Assembly: GCF_030546755.1 (NCBI RefSeq)
Contig: NZ_JAUOPE010000008.1
Location: forward strand, 1 to 64,000
Reading direction: 5' to 3'
Length of the DNA: 64,000 bases
From: Colwellia sp. 1_MG-2023
GTDB taxonomy: Bacteria; Pseudomonadota; Gammaproteobacteria; Enterobacterales; Alteromonadaceae
The position numbers were made by a program, and so were the translations under genes. The notes under the pieces were generated by a model. The model saw only the letters and a program-made list of their open reading frames with translations, did no database searches and had not been told where the DNA came from. Below are positions 9,258-18,869 of the stretch, one piece after another. The stretch's first letter is position 1. Every line of letters begins with the position of its first letter.

Positions 9258-11129
9258 ATGTATACATACTCGCAGTTAATCTCACGTAATATGATTAGCA
9301 CGGCAATATTAAGTGTTATTTTTATTGTCATTGCTTATTTCATTACCTCTGAGCAAGTTTTAAAACAACAAAAAAACCAGCAGGAATTAGTTAAATTATA
9401 TTTTTCAACTAGCTCAGCAGATAATATTGAATCTTTAGCAAAAAAATTAATGCAAAATCAACGCTTTACTTTTTTCAAAGTCGTCAGTGATGATAAACAA
9501 GTGATATTTGAAGCGTCCTCGAAAACTAATTTTTTAGCAAACTTGCTTACGCCAAAGCTGGTTAACCAAAAAATATTTCCTCAAGGTTTTTCAGTTTCAT
9601 TACAAACCAATGCTTCAAATTACGCTCACTTTTTATTAGTCGTTTGCGTAACCATGTTGGTGTTGTCTTTAGTTTTTGTTTTTATTGCTGGTAAATTCAG
9701 CATCAATCGATATAAAAACATCATCAGCAGTATAAACGAACAAATTAAAAAAGAATTAACTCACGTATTACAAAACACGGAAAAATCCACTGATGAAGAT
9801 CTTTTTGATTTACCTGAATTAAATGCGGGTATCAGTGAAATAAAAAATCAAATTAATAGCCATATTTCTGACGCCGGTGCGCTAGAAAAAGAAGCATTTA
9901 TTGAACCTTTAACTCAGTTAGAGAATCGCTCTCGTTTTGTGCAATTTTTTGAAACAAAAGCAGAATCTATCGATTTTGGTGTATTAACGATCACTCGTTG
10001 TTCTGAGTTACAAACCATTAACCAAATTCACGGTTACACCGAAGGCGATAATTATATTTGTAAGGTTGCTGATATCATGAAAGCTGCAGCGACCAAGTTT
10101 CAATCATCTAAAATATTTAGATTAAACAGTTCAGATTTTGCCACTATTCTACCTAACACAACTTTGCAAGATGCAGAGAATTATGCAAAAGAATTAACGA
10201 TCCAATTTAATAAATATCAACAATCTTCTGATTTAGATTCTGTCGGCTATACCGGCTTAGTGAGCTTTAAAAATAATAACCCTCTTGGTGAATTATTAGC
10301 GCTAGCTGATACGGGAATAAGTGTCGCGCAAACACAGCAAATTAATTCATGGTATTCACAAACTGACAGTAGCATTTTAGAAAGCTCAAGCGCTAGTTAC
10401 GGTAACCAAAATTGGCGACAAGAAATTGAAAACGTAATTAAATACAACCGTTTAACATTACTAATACAACACATTAAGCCAACAAGTAGAAATACTAAAA
10501 CTTATAATGAAGTATTAGCACGCTTTTTAAATGTAAACGATGAAATGCTACCGACAGCATCTTTTATTGCCATGGCAGAAAAACTCGACAAAATTGTTGA
10601 AATTGATCGAATGATCATCGAAAAAGTGATCACTGAAATTGCAGATAAAAATCTTCATGATCAACAGTTTGGCATTAATATTAGCTCTCGAACCATCCAT
10701 GATGAGCAATTTTTAATATGGTTAGAAAGACGTTTATTAAGAGATCCCGCAATTAGTAAAAACCTAGTGTTTGAAATTACCGAATTTGGCCTTCAACAGA
10801 ACATAAAAACGAGTAAACGTTTTATCGATATGATCCATCGTGCAGGCGCTAGAGTCACAGTTGAACGCTTTGGTGTAGGCTTAACATCCTTTAAGTTCTT
10901 CAGAGATCTTAAGCCTGATTACATTAAAATGGACAGTACCTATACACGAGATATTGATGAAGATAAGAACAATCAATACTTCCTACGGTTAATGGTAGAT
11001 TTAGCACACAGATTAAGTATCACTGTATTAGCTGAAAGCGTTGAAAGCCAAGAAGAAATATTTACATTAGAAAAACTTTTCATAGATGGTTGCCAAGGCT
11101 TCCATATTGGTAAACCTCAGCCTTTATAA
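9258..11129 (+). CDS. csrD: CsrD-like degenerate GGDEF/EAL membrane protein
   Basis: This 623-residue protein has two transmembrane segments (about 15-30 and 130-150) around a periplasmic region, then a degenerate GGDEF domain and a degenerate EAL domain. The GGDEF motif is replaced by NSSDFA, close to the HRSDFA of E. coli CsrD, and the following LP-TL-AE pattern also matches. In the EAL part, the DDFG metal motif is ERFG, so phosphodiesterase activity is unlikely. CsrD speeds RNase E decay of the small RNAs CsrB/C. The start at 9258 has AAGG 6 nt upstream; an upstream TTG (9237) is less likely. A LapD-type c-di-GMP receptor is the main alternative. Confidence 0.7.
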   Translation: MYTYSQLISRNMISTAILSVIFIVIAYFITSEQVLKQQKNQQELVKLYFSTSSADNIESLAKKLMQNQRFTFFKVVSDDKQVIFEASSKTNFLANLLTPKLVNQKIFPQGFSVSLQTNASNYAHFLLVVCVTMLVLSLVFVFIAGKFSINRYKNIISSINEQIKKELTHVLQNTEKSTDEDLFDLPELNAGISEIKNQINSHISDAGALEKEAFIEPLTQLENRSRFVQFFETKAESIDFGVLTITRCSELQTINQIHGYTEGDNYICKVADIMKAAATKFQSSKIFRLNSSDFATILPNTTLQDAENYAKELTIQFNKYQQSSDLDSVGYTGLVSFKNNNPLGELLALADTGISVAQTQQINSWYSQTDSSILESSSASYGNQNWRQEIENVIKYNRLTLLIQHIKPTSRNTKTYNEVLARFLNVNDEMLPTASFIAMAEKLDKIVEIDRMIIEKVITEIADKNLHDQQFGINISSRTIHDEQFLIWLERRLLRDPAISKNLVFEITEFGLQQNIKTSKRFIDMIHRAGARVTVERFGVGLTSFKFFRDLKPDYIKMDSTYTRDIDEDKNNQYFLRLMVDLAHRLSITVLAESVESQEEIFTLEKLFIDGCQGFHIGKPQPL

Positions 11130-11416
11130 GCTTTTTAATATTCGATTACTCAACGTAGAGCGTATGGTTACATTCCCACTAGTTTCAATACGCTTTATGT
11201 TTGATAAATAAAAACCATTTTTAATATTGTTATTTTAATTGATAAAAATGTCCTCCCCTACCTATGAATAGCAATTTGTAAAATAATCATGACATAGTGT
11301 TTCCATTTACTCCTCACAATATTGCATATGCAACAATAATTATTCAATAGATCGGTTGTTATCTTGCCCAGAAAATCGGATAATAAGACTAACTTATTCA
11401 TTACTATTCATTTAAC
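11130..11416. other. Intergenic region before rsxA
   Basis: No gene is seen. A perfect 12-bp palindrome, TTGCATATGCAA (11322-11333), lies about 85 bp before the rsxA start and could be a regulator site. Confidence 0.4.
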
Positions 11417-11998
11417 ATGACTGACTACCTATTATTATTAGTGGGCACAGTATTAGTTAATAACTTCGTGCTTGTGAAGTTTCTCGGTTTATGCCCGTTT
11501 ATGGGGGTCTCCTCCAAAACAGAAACTGCCATAGGCATGTCATATGCAACGACTTTTGTGATGACCCTTGCTTCGTTATTAAGCTACTTAGTAAAAACTT
11601 ACGTTCTCTCTCCTTTAGGGCTTGATTACTTAACTACAATGACATTTATTCTAGTTATTGCTGTCGTAGTGCAATTTACAGAGATGGTGGTGCATAAAAC
11701 TAGCGCCAACTTATACCGTTCATTGGGAATATTCTTACCACTGATCACGACCAACTGTGCCGTACTTGGTGTCGCTTTATTAAACATGTATGAACAACAT
11801 AATTTCTTAGAATCAATTATTTACGGCTTTAGCGCTGCACTTGGCTTTTCTTTAGTGTTAATCATGTTTTCAGCTATGCGTGAAAAACTTGCCAATGCTG
11901 ACGTACCTACCCCTTTTAAAGGCTCTGCCATTGCCATGATCACTGCCGGTTTAATGTCATTAGCTTTCATGGGCTTTACAGGGTTGGTTAAATTTTAA
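11417..11998 (+). CDS. rsxA: Electron transport complex subunit RsxA/RnfA
   Basis: This 193-residue membrane subunit is one of the two pseudo-symmetric antiporter-like proteins (with RsxE) of the Rnf/Rsx ion-pumping NADH:ferredoxin complex. It has about six hydrophobic helices; [18 protein letters not shown] and [13 protein letters not shown] hold the paired cysteines that in Rnf ligate a membrane-embedded iron-sulfur cluster. It is the first gene of rsxABCDGE and its stop overlaps the rsxB start (TAATG). Confidence 0.95.
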   Translation: MTDYLLLLVGTVLVNNFVLVKFLGLCPFMGVSSKTETAIGMSYATTFVMTLASLLSYLVKTYVLSPLGLDYLTTMTFILVIAVVVQFTEMVVHKTSANLYRSLGIFLPLITTNCAVLGVALLNMYEQHNFLESIIYGFSAALGFSLVLIMFSAMREKLANADVPTPFKGSAIAMITAGLMSLAFMGFTGLVKF

Positions 11999-12576
11999 TG
12001 TCAATTATTATCGCAATTTTAGTTATTGGAGTAATTGGCTTATTTTTTGGCGCTTTACTCGGTTTTGCTTCGATAAAATTCAAAGTTGAAGGAGATCCAC
12101 TCGCCGAACAACTTGACGCGCTTTTACCTCAAACTCAATGTGGACAATGTGGATACCCTGGCTGCAAGCCATATGCCGAAGCAGTTGCAAATGGTGAAGC
12201 AATTAACAAATGTGCGCCGGGTGGCGATGATACCATCAAAAAAATTGCTGATTTAATGGGAGTTGAAGTACAACCATTAGATGGTAATCATGAAACAGAT
12301 AATACCCCTAAAGTCGCCTTTATCATTGAAGAAGATTGTATTGGTTGTACCAAATGTATTCAGGCATGTCCTGTAGATGCCATTATTGGCGCAACAAAAC
12401 AAATGCATACCGTTATTATCGATGAATGTACCGGTTGTGATTTATGTGTAGCACCTTGCCCTGTTGACTGCATAGAAATGCGGCCAATAAACCAAACAAC
12501 TCGCAACTGGCAATGGGATTTAAATAGTATCCCTGTTGTTCAACTAGATGCTACATCGCAGGAAAAAGAGGTTTAA
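11998..12576 (+). CDS. rsxB: Electron transport complex subunit RsxB/RnfB
   Basis: This 192-residue iron-sulfur subunit has an N-terminal membrane anchor (about 1-25), a CGQCGYPGC cluster motif followed by a further Cys (about C70), and two ferredoxin-type 4Fe-4S motifs, [12 protein letters not shown] and [12 protein letters not shown]. It relays electrons in the Rsx complex, which in E. coli keeps SoxR reduced. Translationally coupled to rsxA. Confidence 0.95.
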   Translation: MSIIIAILVIGVIGLFFGALLGFASIKFKVEGDPLAEQLDALLPQTQCGQCGYPGCKPYAEAVANGEAINKCAPGGDDTIKKIADLMGVEVQPLDGNHETDNTPKVAFIIEEDCIGCTKCIQACPVDAIIGATKQMHTVIIDECTGCDLCVAPCPVDCIEMRPINQTTRNWQWDLNSIPVVQLDATSQEKEV

Positions 12577-14676
12577 GTGGAATCGGTAATTGAACGCATA
12601 GACAAAGGTCTTTTTTGGAAATTTCATGGTGGAATTCACCCACCACAAATGAAATTTTTAACCTCTGATAAACCTATTCTACAGCTTCCTCTCCCCGAAA
12701 AGCTTGTTATACCTATTCAACAACATATTGGTGAAGCAGGAGAAGTAATTGTAAACGTTGGCGATGATGTCGTAAAAGGGCAACCGTTGACACGCTCAAC
12801 TTTGCCTATTTCAGTTCCTATTCACGCCCCTACTAGCGGAAAAATCACTGCGATTGAAAACGCAACCATTGCCCATCCATCAGGTTTAGAAGAATTATGT
12901 ATTAAATTAATCCCTGACGGTAAAGATACCTGGTGTGAACGAACAATTTGCCCTGAATATCAGCAATTATCTAAAGCTGAGATTATCGAAAAGATTTGTA
13001 ATGCCGGAATTTCAGGTATGGGGGGAGCTGGTTTTCCCACTCATATTAAAGTTGGTACAACAGCACAAATTAATTACTTAATTATCAATGCCTCAGAATG
13101 TGAACCTTACATCACTGCCGATGACTTATTAATCAAAGAGCATAGTTCTGCAATTCTTGATGGGATTAATATTCTTGATCATCTACTTGAACCTGCTTTT
13201 ATACTAATCGGTATTGAAGATAACAAACCAGAAGCAATTAAGGCGTTACAAAACGCGACGCAAGGTATTGATAAAATCAAGGTTTGTGTATTACCTACAC
13301 AATACCCCGTTGGCGGTGAAAAACAGTTAATCATGGCATTAACAGGAACGGAAGTTCCATCGGGCGTGCTACCTACGTCTTTAGGTATTGTAATGCAAAA
13401 CATTGCGACATGCTTTGCAATAGCCGATGCGGTAATTCATGATACGCCGTTAATAAAAAGAGTCGTAACGGTTAGTGGTCAAGCGCTTGAGAAACCTCAG
13501 AACGTTTGGGCATTATTAGGTACGCCTGTTGAATTTTTACTCAACGAATGTGGGTACCCACAACAAGAGAAGAAACATATAATCATGGGCGGCCCTATGA
13601 TGGGCTTTAGTTTGCCTAATAATCAAGTGCCTATTGTAAAAACAACCAATTGCATTTTAGCTCCAAGTGAAGCAGAAATTCCCAATGATAACCAAGAAGT
13701 AGAATGTATCCGCTGTGGACAATGTGCTGAAGTATGCCCCAGCCAACTTCTTCCTCAAGAATTACAATGGAGCGCTAAAGCCAAAGACCATCAACAACTA
13801 GATACATTAAACTTATTTGATTGTATTGAATGTGGTGCTTGTGCCTATGTTTGCCCAAGTCATATCCCCTTAGTTCATTATTATCGTGTCGCTAAAGCTG
13901 AAATCCGTCAACAACAGTTGCTTGATTTAAAAGCAGAAAAAGCAAAAGTGCGTTTTGAGGCTAGGAAATTACGTTTAGAGCGTGAAAAATTAGCGCGTGA
14001 AGCAAAACATAAAAAAGCGGCAGAAGCACGTAAAGCGCGAATGAATTCAGGTACCCCAGAAGCGAATAATGAAAAATCAGCGGTTGCCGCCGCTTTAGCA
14101 AGAGTAAAAGCGAAAAAAGCGCAGGCAAGTGCTGAGCCGACAAATAGTGCTAATCCGAGCGATGACGCCAGTTCAGAAAAAAAATCTCAAGTTGCTGCAG
14201 CAATAGCTCGCGCTAAAGCGAAAAAATTAGCAGCAAAAGATAATAACTCAATAGCGGAAAAGCCACCTGCTGAAATCAATCCTGTAATCATTGATGAAAA
14301 AATAGAAGAGAAGCAAACGTTAGATCCGGCAGAAGCTAAAAAAGCAAAAATCGCCGCAGCCATCGAGAAAGCGAAAGCGAAAAAACTAACGACAGAGGCA
14401 AAATCATCAACATCGTCAGAGATAAAGACAGAAACAGTAACAGCACCATCTCCTGCTGACGCCAAAAAAGCGAAAATTGCTGCCGCTGTTGCAAAAGCGA
14501 AAGCAAAAAAACAGCAAGCTGAGCAAAAAAAAGAAATTCAATTATCTGCCAATGAAGATATTACTTCTTCGATAAAAGATGAACCAATAGCAGAAGCTGT
14601 TACCGATAAAAAAGCCCGTATAGCTGCAGCAGTCGCCAAAGCTAAAGCCAAAAAACAACAAACAGAGTCAAAATAA
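12577..14676 (+). CDS. rsxC: Electron transport complex subunit RsxC/RnfC
   Basis: This 699-residue subunit binds NADH and FMN and carries two 4Fe-4S clusters (CIRCGQCAEVCP and CIECGACAYVCP). The glycine-rich GMGGAGFPTHIK is the NADH/FMN-binding region. The start is GTG directly after the rsxB stop. From about residue 480 the protein becomes Ala/Lys-rich and holds five imperfect repeats of the form AAA-x-A-x-AKAKK separated by variable linkers. Such a tail is common in gammaproteobacterial RsxC but varies in repeat number. Confidence 0.95.
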   Translation: MESVIERIDKGLFWKFHGGIHPPQMKFLTSDKPILQLPLPEKLVIPIQQHIGEAGEVIVNVGDDVVKGQPLTRSTLPISVPIHAPTSGKITAIENATIAHPSGLEELCIKLIPDGKDTWCERTICPEYQQLSKAEIIEKICNAGISGMGGAGFPTHIKVGTTAQINYLIINASECEPYITADDLLIKEHSSAILDGINILDHLLEPAFILIGIEDNKPEAIKALQNATQGIDKIKVCVLPTQYPVGGEKQLIMALTGTEVPSGVLPTSLGIVMQNIATCFAIADAVIHDTPLIKRVVTVSGQALEKPQNVWALLGTPVEFLLNECGYPQQEKKHIIMGGPMMGFSLPNNQVPIVKTTNCILAPSEAEIPNDNQEVECIRCGQCAEVCPSQLLPQELQWSAKAKDHQQLDTLNLFDCIECGACAYVCPSHIPLVHYYRVAKAEIRQQQLLDLKAEKAKVRFEARKLRLEREKLAREAKHKKAAEARKARMNSGTPEANNEKSAVAAALARVKAKKAQASAEPTNSANPSDDASSEKKSQVAAAIARAKAKKLAAKDNNSIAEKPPAEINPVIIDEKIEEKQTLDPAEAKKAKIAAAIEKAKAKKLTTEAKSSTSSEIKTETVTAPSPADAKKAKIAAAVAKAKAKKQQAEQKKEIQLSANEDITSSIKDEPIAEAVTDKKARIAAAVAKAKAKKQQTESK

Positions 14677-14678
14677 AA

Positions 14679-15728
14679 ATGGCCTATTGGATTGCAAGTT
14701 CACCCCATAACCACCTGCAAAGTAAAACGTCAGCATTAATGCGTTTGGTAATATATGCGACAATTCCAGGCATTCTCACCCAATGGTATTTTTTTGGTTG
14801 GGGTAATATCATCCATATTAGCTTAGCAATTGCGACAGCTTTGCTAACTGAATTTACGGTATTATCTTTAAGAGAAAAAAAAGTCAGTGAACAACTCTTT
14901 GACGGCAGTGCAATTTTAACCGCAGTTTTATTAGGAATAAGTTTACCGGCTCTTGCGCCATGGTGGATTTCTGTTATCGGCAGTATCTTTGCCATTGCAA
15001 TTGTGAAGCAACTCTATGGAGGAATAGGTTTAAACCCGTTTAACCCGGCAATGGCTGGATACGTCATGCTATTAATTTCTTTTCCTGTGCAAATGACCTC
15101 GTGGCAACCGCCTCTTGAATTAATGTCTGTTCCGTTAGATTTTATCAACACGTTATCGGTTATTTTTACTAACTTTACTTATGATGGTTATTCAGTTGAA
15201 CAATTACGTACTCATATTGACGGCCATACAATGGCAACGCCATTAGATACTGTAAAAACCAATTTAACCTTAGGTTTAACTATCACAGAAAGTATGAACA
15301 ATATTGTAATTGGTGAATATGTAGGTATCGGTTGGCAATCGCTAAATTTAGCTTTTTTGATCGGCGGTGTTTTTTTACTGTTTAAAAAAGCGATCCCGTT
15401 AGTAACGCCTTTAAGCTTTTTAGGTAGCTTATTTGTTTGTTCATTTATTGCTTTCTTAATAAGCCCAGACAGTAACGCTTCCACTTTATTCCACTGGTTT
15501 AATGGCGCATGTATGTTGGGCGCATTTTTCATTCTAACTGACCCTGTATCAGGCGCAACGAGTATTAAAGGTCGTATTATTTTCGGTGCTTTAGCAGGCT
15601 TCTTAGTGTTTATCATCCGTAAATTTGGCGGTTACCCAGATGCAGTCGCCTTTGCCGTTTTACTATGTAATATGTCAGCACCATTAATCGATCAGTACAC
15701 TCGACCACGCACTTACGGGCATAAATAG
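14679..15728 (+). CDS. rsxD: Electron transport complex subunit RsxD/RnfD
   Basis: This 349-residue multi-spanning subunit carries covalently bound FMN in Rnf complexes. The GLNPFNPAMAGYVMLLISFP motif is typical, and DPVSGATS (about residues 288-295) is a second family marker. It starts 2 bp after rsxC. Confidence 0.95.
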   Translation: MAYWIASSPHNHLQSKTSALMRLVIYATIPGILTQWYFFGWGNIIHISLAIATALLTEFTVLSLREKKVSEQLFDGSAILTAVLLGISLPALAPWWISVIGSIFAIAIVKQLYGGIGLNPFNPAMAGYVMLLISFPVQMTSWQPPLELMSVPLDFINTLSVIFTNFTYDGYSVEQLRTHIDGHTMATPLDTVKTNLTLGLTITESMNNIVIGEYVGIGWQSLNLAFLIGGVFLLFKKAIPLVTPLSFLGSLFVCSFIAFLISPDSNASTLFHWFNGACMLGAFFILTDPVSGATSIKGRIIFGALAGFLVFIIRKFGGYPDAVAFAVLLCNMSAPLIDQYTRPRTYGHK

Positions 15729-15733
15729 GAAAT

Positions 15734-16375
15734 ATGATGCGAAAAACCATTGAAAAAAACGCCCAGTTACTCGCACTTTTTGCTGTTGCCTGCACAGCGT
15801 TGATTGCTTTTGTCAATTTCTTAACACAAGACAAAATTATAGAACAAGAACAACAACAGCTTATTTCAACGTTATCGAGTATTATTGAACCGAGCAGTCA
15901 TGATAATTCTATTAGTCAAACATGCATTATTCTTGAAGATGAACAATTAGGTGAATTACCACAAAAAGCCTATTTAGCAACCAACAACAATAGCCCTGTT
16001 GCTGCCGCCATCACCACCACAGCTCCAGATGGCTATAATGGTAATATCTTTCTATTAGTTGCTATTAACTTTGATGGAACACTTAGTGGAGTTAGAGCAA
16101 TAAAACATCAAGAAACGCCAGGCTTAGGTGATAAAGTAGAATTACGAAAAAGTCAGTGGATTTTAAGTTTTAACGGTAAAAAAATCCTTGATGAAAATGA
16201 TCATCGCTGGGCTGTCGCGAAAGATGGCGGCATGTTTGACCAATTTACTGGCGCTACGATTACGCCGCGAGCAGTTGTTAATGCCGTAAAAAGAACCACA
16301 AATTATTTTAATCAACATAAAGCTGAACTCTTTAATACCGCACCTAATTGTTCAGAAAATGCCGAGATCAAATAA
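15734..16375 (+). CDS. rsxG: Electron transport complex subunit RsxG/RnfG
   Basis: This 213-residue subunit has one N-terminal membrane helix and a periplasmic FMN-binding domain. Flavin attachment is expected at the threonine of TGATITPRAV. ETPGLGDKVE is also conserved. A TAGGA ribosome-binding site overlaps the rsxD stop. Confidence 0.94.
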   Translation: MMRKTIEKNAQLLALFAVACTALIAFVNFLTQDKIIEQEQQQLISTLSSIIEPSSHDNSISQTCIILEDEQLGELPQKAYLATNNNSPVAAAITTTAPDGYNGNIFLLVAINFDGTLSGVRAIKHQETPGLGDKVELRKSQWILSFNGKKILDENDHRWAVAKDGGMFDQFTGATITPRAVVNAVKRTTNYFNQHKAELFNTAPNCSENAEIK

Positions 16376-16378
16376 GCC

Positions 16379-17083
16379 ATGAAACTATCAGATGAATACA
16401 AAGAACTCACCTGGCAAGGGCTTTGGAAGAATAACCCAGGCTTAGTACAACTGTTAGGTTTATGTCCTTTGCTTGCGGTTACATCAACAGTAACCAACGC
16501 CTTAGGCTTAGGTCTTGCAACCATGTTTGTATTAATTTGCTCAAACGCCACCGTTTCAGCGATTCAACAATGGGTGCCAAAAGAAATACGCATTCCTATT
16601 TTCGTTTTAATTATCGCGGCTTTTGTTACTTGTGTTCAATTATTGATGAATGCTTTCACATACGGACTTTATCAATCTTTAGGTATTTTTCTACCGCTTA
16701 TCGTTACTAATTGCGCCATCATTGGTCGTGCAGAGGCTTATGCTTCTAAAAACCCTTTAAAACAAGCAAGTTTTGATGGCTTTATGATGGGCTTAGGTTT
16801 TTTATTAGTGCTAATTGTATTAGGTGGTATTCGCGAAATATTAGGTCAAGGCACCCTTTTTGACGGTGCCGACTTATTACTCGGCGAATGGGCAAGTGTT
16901 TTACGTGTTGAAGTTTTTCAACTAGATAATCAATTTTTATTGGCAATATTACCTCCTGGCGCATTTATCGCGATGGGTTTTTTAATTGCCGCTAAAAATA
17001 AAATTGATGCTAAATTAGCTGAAAAAGCCCCCAAAAAAGCAAATGTAGAAATAGAGCGTGTTCGAGTTAACTTTGACAGTTAA
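16379..17083 (+). CDS. rsxE: Electron transport complex subunit RsxE/RnfE
   Basis: This 234-residue membrane subunit is the partner of Rsx[20 protein letters not shown] and [18 protein letters not shown] hold the conserved cysteine and arginine positions. It is the last rsx gene. nth follows 52 bp downstream, an order shared with E. coli. Confidence 0.95.
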   Translation: MKLSDEYKELTWQGLWKNNPGLVQLLGLCPLLAVTSTVTNALGLGLATMFVLICSNATVSAIQQWVPKEIRIPIFVLIIAAFVTCVQLLMNAFTYGLYQSLGIFLPLIVTNCAIIGRAEAYASKNPLKQASFDGFMMGLGFLLVLIVLGGIREILGQGTLFDGADLLLGEWASVLRVEVFQLDNQFLLAILPPGAFIAMGFLIAAKNKIDAKLAEKAPKKANVEIERVRVNFDS

Positions 17084-17135
17084 TCTCCAAAAATTGAAGC
17101 ACAGCTAAACACCGTTTAATTGCACAGATAATAAA

Positions 17136-17768
17136 ATGAATAAACAGAAACGCTTAGAAATATTAACCCGATTACGCGATAATAATCCTCACCCAACGAC
17201 TGAATTAAATTTTAGTTCACCGTTCGAATTATTGATTGCGGTATTATTATCCGCACAAGCAACTGATGTGGGTGTTAATAAAGCTACGGCTAAACTGTAT
17301 CCTGTTGCCAACACACCACAGGCCATTCTTGACTTAGGGCTCGACGGTTTAAAATCTTACATTAAAACCATCGGCTTATTTAATACCAAAGCAGTTAACA
17401 CTATTAAAACCTGTCAAATGTTAGTCGATTTGCATGGCGGCGAAGTTCCAGAAAATCGTGAAGCTTTAGAAGCCCTACCAGGTGTAGGCCGTAAAACCGC
17501 TAATGTTGTACTAAATACCGCGTTTGGCTGGCCGACTATAGCGGTCGACACCCATATTGACCGCGTCTCAAACCGTACTAAATTTGCCATGGGTAAAAAC
17601 GTGGTAGAAGTTGAGCAAAAACTACTTAAAGTGGTGCCGGCCGAATTTAAAGTAGACGTTCACCATTGGCTGATTTTACATGGTCGTTATACCTGTGTTG
17701 CCCGTAAACCTAAATGTGGCGCGTGTATTATTGAAGACTTGTGTGAGTTTAAAGACAAGACTGAGTAA
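17136..17768 (+). CDS. nth: Endonuclease III
   Basis: This 210-residue DNA glycosylase/AP lyase removes oxidised pyrimidines. It has the helix-hairpin-helix LPGVGRKTAN with catalytic K120, catalytic D138 in AVDTH, and the 4Fe-4S loop C187-x6-C194-x2-C197-x5-C203. The part from codon F130 to the stop (17523-17768, 246 bp) is the unit repeated seven times downstream. The intact gene therefore probably combines a resident 5' part with a 3' part brought by the last inserted cassette. The join at TTTGGCTGGCC encodes FGWP, which is highly conserved, so a new 3' end keeps both D138 and the cluster. Confidence 0.97.
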   Translation: MNKQKRLEILTRLRDNNPHPTTELNFSSPFELLIAVLLSAQATDVGVNKATAKLYPVANTPQAILDLGLDGLKSYIKTIGLFNTKAVNTIKTCQMLVDLHGGEVPENREALEALPGVGRKTANVVLNTAFGWPTIAVDTHIDRVSNRTKFAMGKNVVEVEQKLLKVVPAEFKVDVHHWLILHGRYTCVARKPKCGACIIEDLCEFKDKTE

Positions 17769-17821
17769 CTCTCTTTTTTGAAAAGTTTTCAGTCTGTAGA
17801 TTAAGTTTTAGGGCAACTAAC

Positions 17822-17863
17822 GGCTTCTTTTATACAAATATGGCTAGTTGTATAAAAGAAGCC
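17822..17863. terminator. Perfect 16-bp inverted repeat between nth and the cupin gene
   Basis: Arms at 17822-17837 and 17848-17863 are perfect complements with a 10-nt loop. It lies between convergent genes. No strong T-run follows on either strand, so it may act as a transcript-end stabiliser rather than a classic terminator. Confidence 0.6.
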
Positions 17864-17898
17864 AATTAAACGCTTGCCATTCTCATCAATAAATAACG

Positions 17899-18720
17899 CT
17901 AATTAACTTGGTACTTGCTATCTGTTCTAATGTAAATCGTAGTGTCTATTTTTCCTTTGTTTTCAATGCCATGTGTAAATTCCCCCTTCGATTCTAAATA
18001 ACTACCTGCACTTAGGTATTGTGGTTTCACTTGCTCTTTTGAATTGTATTCCACAGAACCGTTGATCACTACTGCCCGAAACTCTGTTGCATTTGTGCTA
18101 ATCTCGCCTTTAAAGCCTACTGGTAGTTTAATCATTGAACCGCTTATCTTTGCGGTGCTTCCCCAAACATAAGTAAATTGCACACCATCAACATTAATAT
18201 CATTTAGATCGTTGTCGTTTAACCAGACAATATTGTCTCGATGTAAGTTTAAAGGACGTTCGCCATTATCAAATTTTTCCTTTGAAGGTTTAACTAAGTA
18301 GGGGCCTGAATCAATTTCAAGGTAAATTAAGTTAGTTACGTTATTAGCCGCAGTGGTATGCTTTTCGCCTGCCGGCTGAGTCCAAAATGAACCTTCTGGC
18401 ATCCACATTTTTTCAGCGTTTGGATCGTCATTATGCATTAATCCTTCAATCACAATTCCGCGATAACTAATGTTGTGAATATGTGGCGGAGACTCGAAGC
18501 CTTTTTTGAAACGGACTAACATACCAGTGGCGGTGTCCGCAGTGCGATCTCCCCAAAGGTCTGCTGCACCAGGGCTTTTGTCACCACGGAGTGGATTTAG
18601 ATACCCCCATTTTATATCACTTGCCGCCACTACTTTAGAAGCTTTATCAACGGCAAAAGCTGACGATGACATCAGTGTTGCTGCCAAGGCCAAGCTAGCT
18701 ACTTTTAAAGATCTTTTCAT
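17899..18720 (-). CDS. DUF4437 cupin-type exported protein (module A)
   Basis: This 273-residue protein has a signal peptide (about 1-23, ...SSSAFA) and a bicupin-like fold of the DUF4437 family. The first cupin holds PPHIHN and a later GEKHTT, a possible metal site; the second has an ELH-poor barrel ending in YLSAGSYLE and THGIEN. The function of the family is unknown; a sugar or small-molecule enzyme is possible. It diverges from a LysR gene, with paired dyads between them. The two form the first cargo module after nth. Confidence 0.7.
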   Translation of the reverse strand: MKRSLKVASLALAATLMSSSAFAVDKASKVVAASDIKWGYLNPLRGDKSPGAADLWGDRTADTATGMLVRFKKGFESPPHIHNISYRGIVIEGLMHNDDPNAEKMWMPEGSFWTQPAGEKHTTAANNVTNLIYLEIDSGPYLVKPSKEKFDNGERPLNLHRDNIVWLNDNDLNDINVDGVQFTYVWGSTAKISGSMIKLPVGFKGEISTNATEFRAVVINGSVEYNSKEQVKPQYLSAGSYLESKGEFTHGIENKGKIDTTIYIRTDSKYQVN

Positions 18721-18741
18721 TTGAAAACCTGCGTTAGTTGA

Positions 18742-18790
18742 GTATACAGTTACTCTATACCTTAAAATTCATTCGATAAATGAGCGAATG
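18742..18790. promoter_or_regulatory. Two LysR-type dyads in the divergent cupin/lysR promoter
   Basis: GTATA-N9-TATAC (18742-18760) and CATTCG-N9-CGAATG (18770-18790) share the same 9-bp spacing, with centres 29 bp apart. The location between a LysR gene and its divergent neighbour fits a LysR operator pair. Confidence 0.5.
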
Positions 18791-18869
18791 TTCAATACAC
18801 TTTCGCTAAAACGTGGATAATAGATTTATGTTCTAAGCTTGGTCACAGACTCCAACCTAAGGGGATTAA

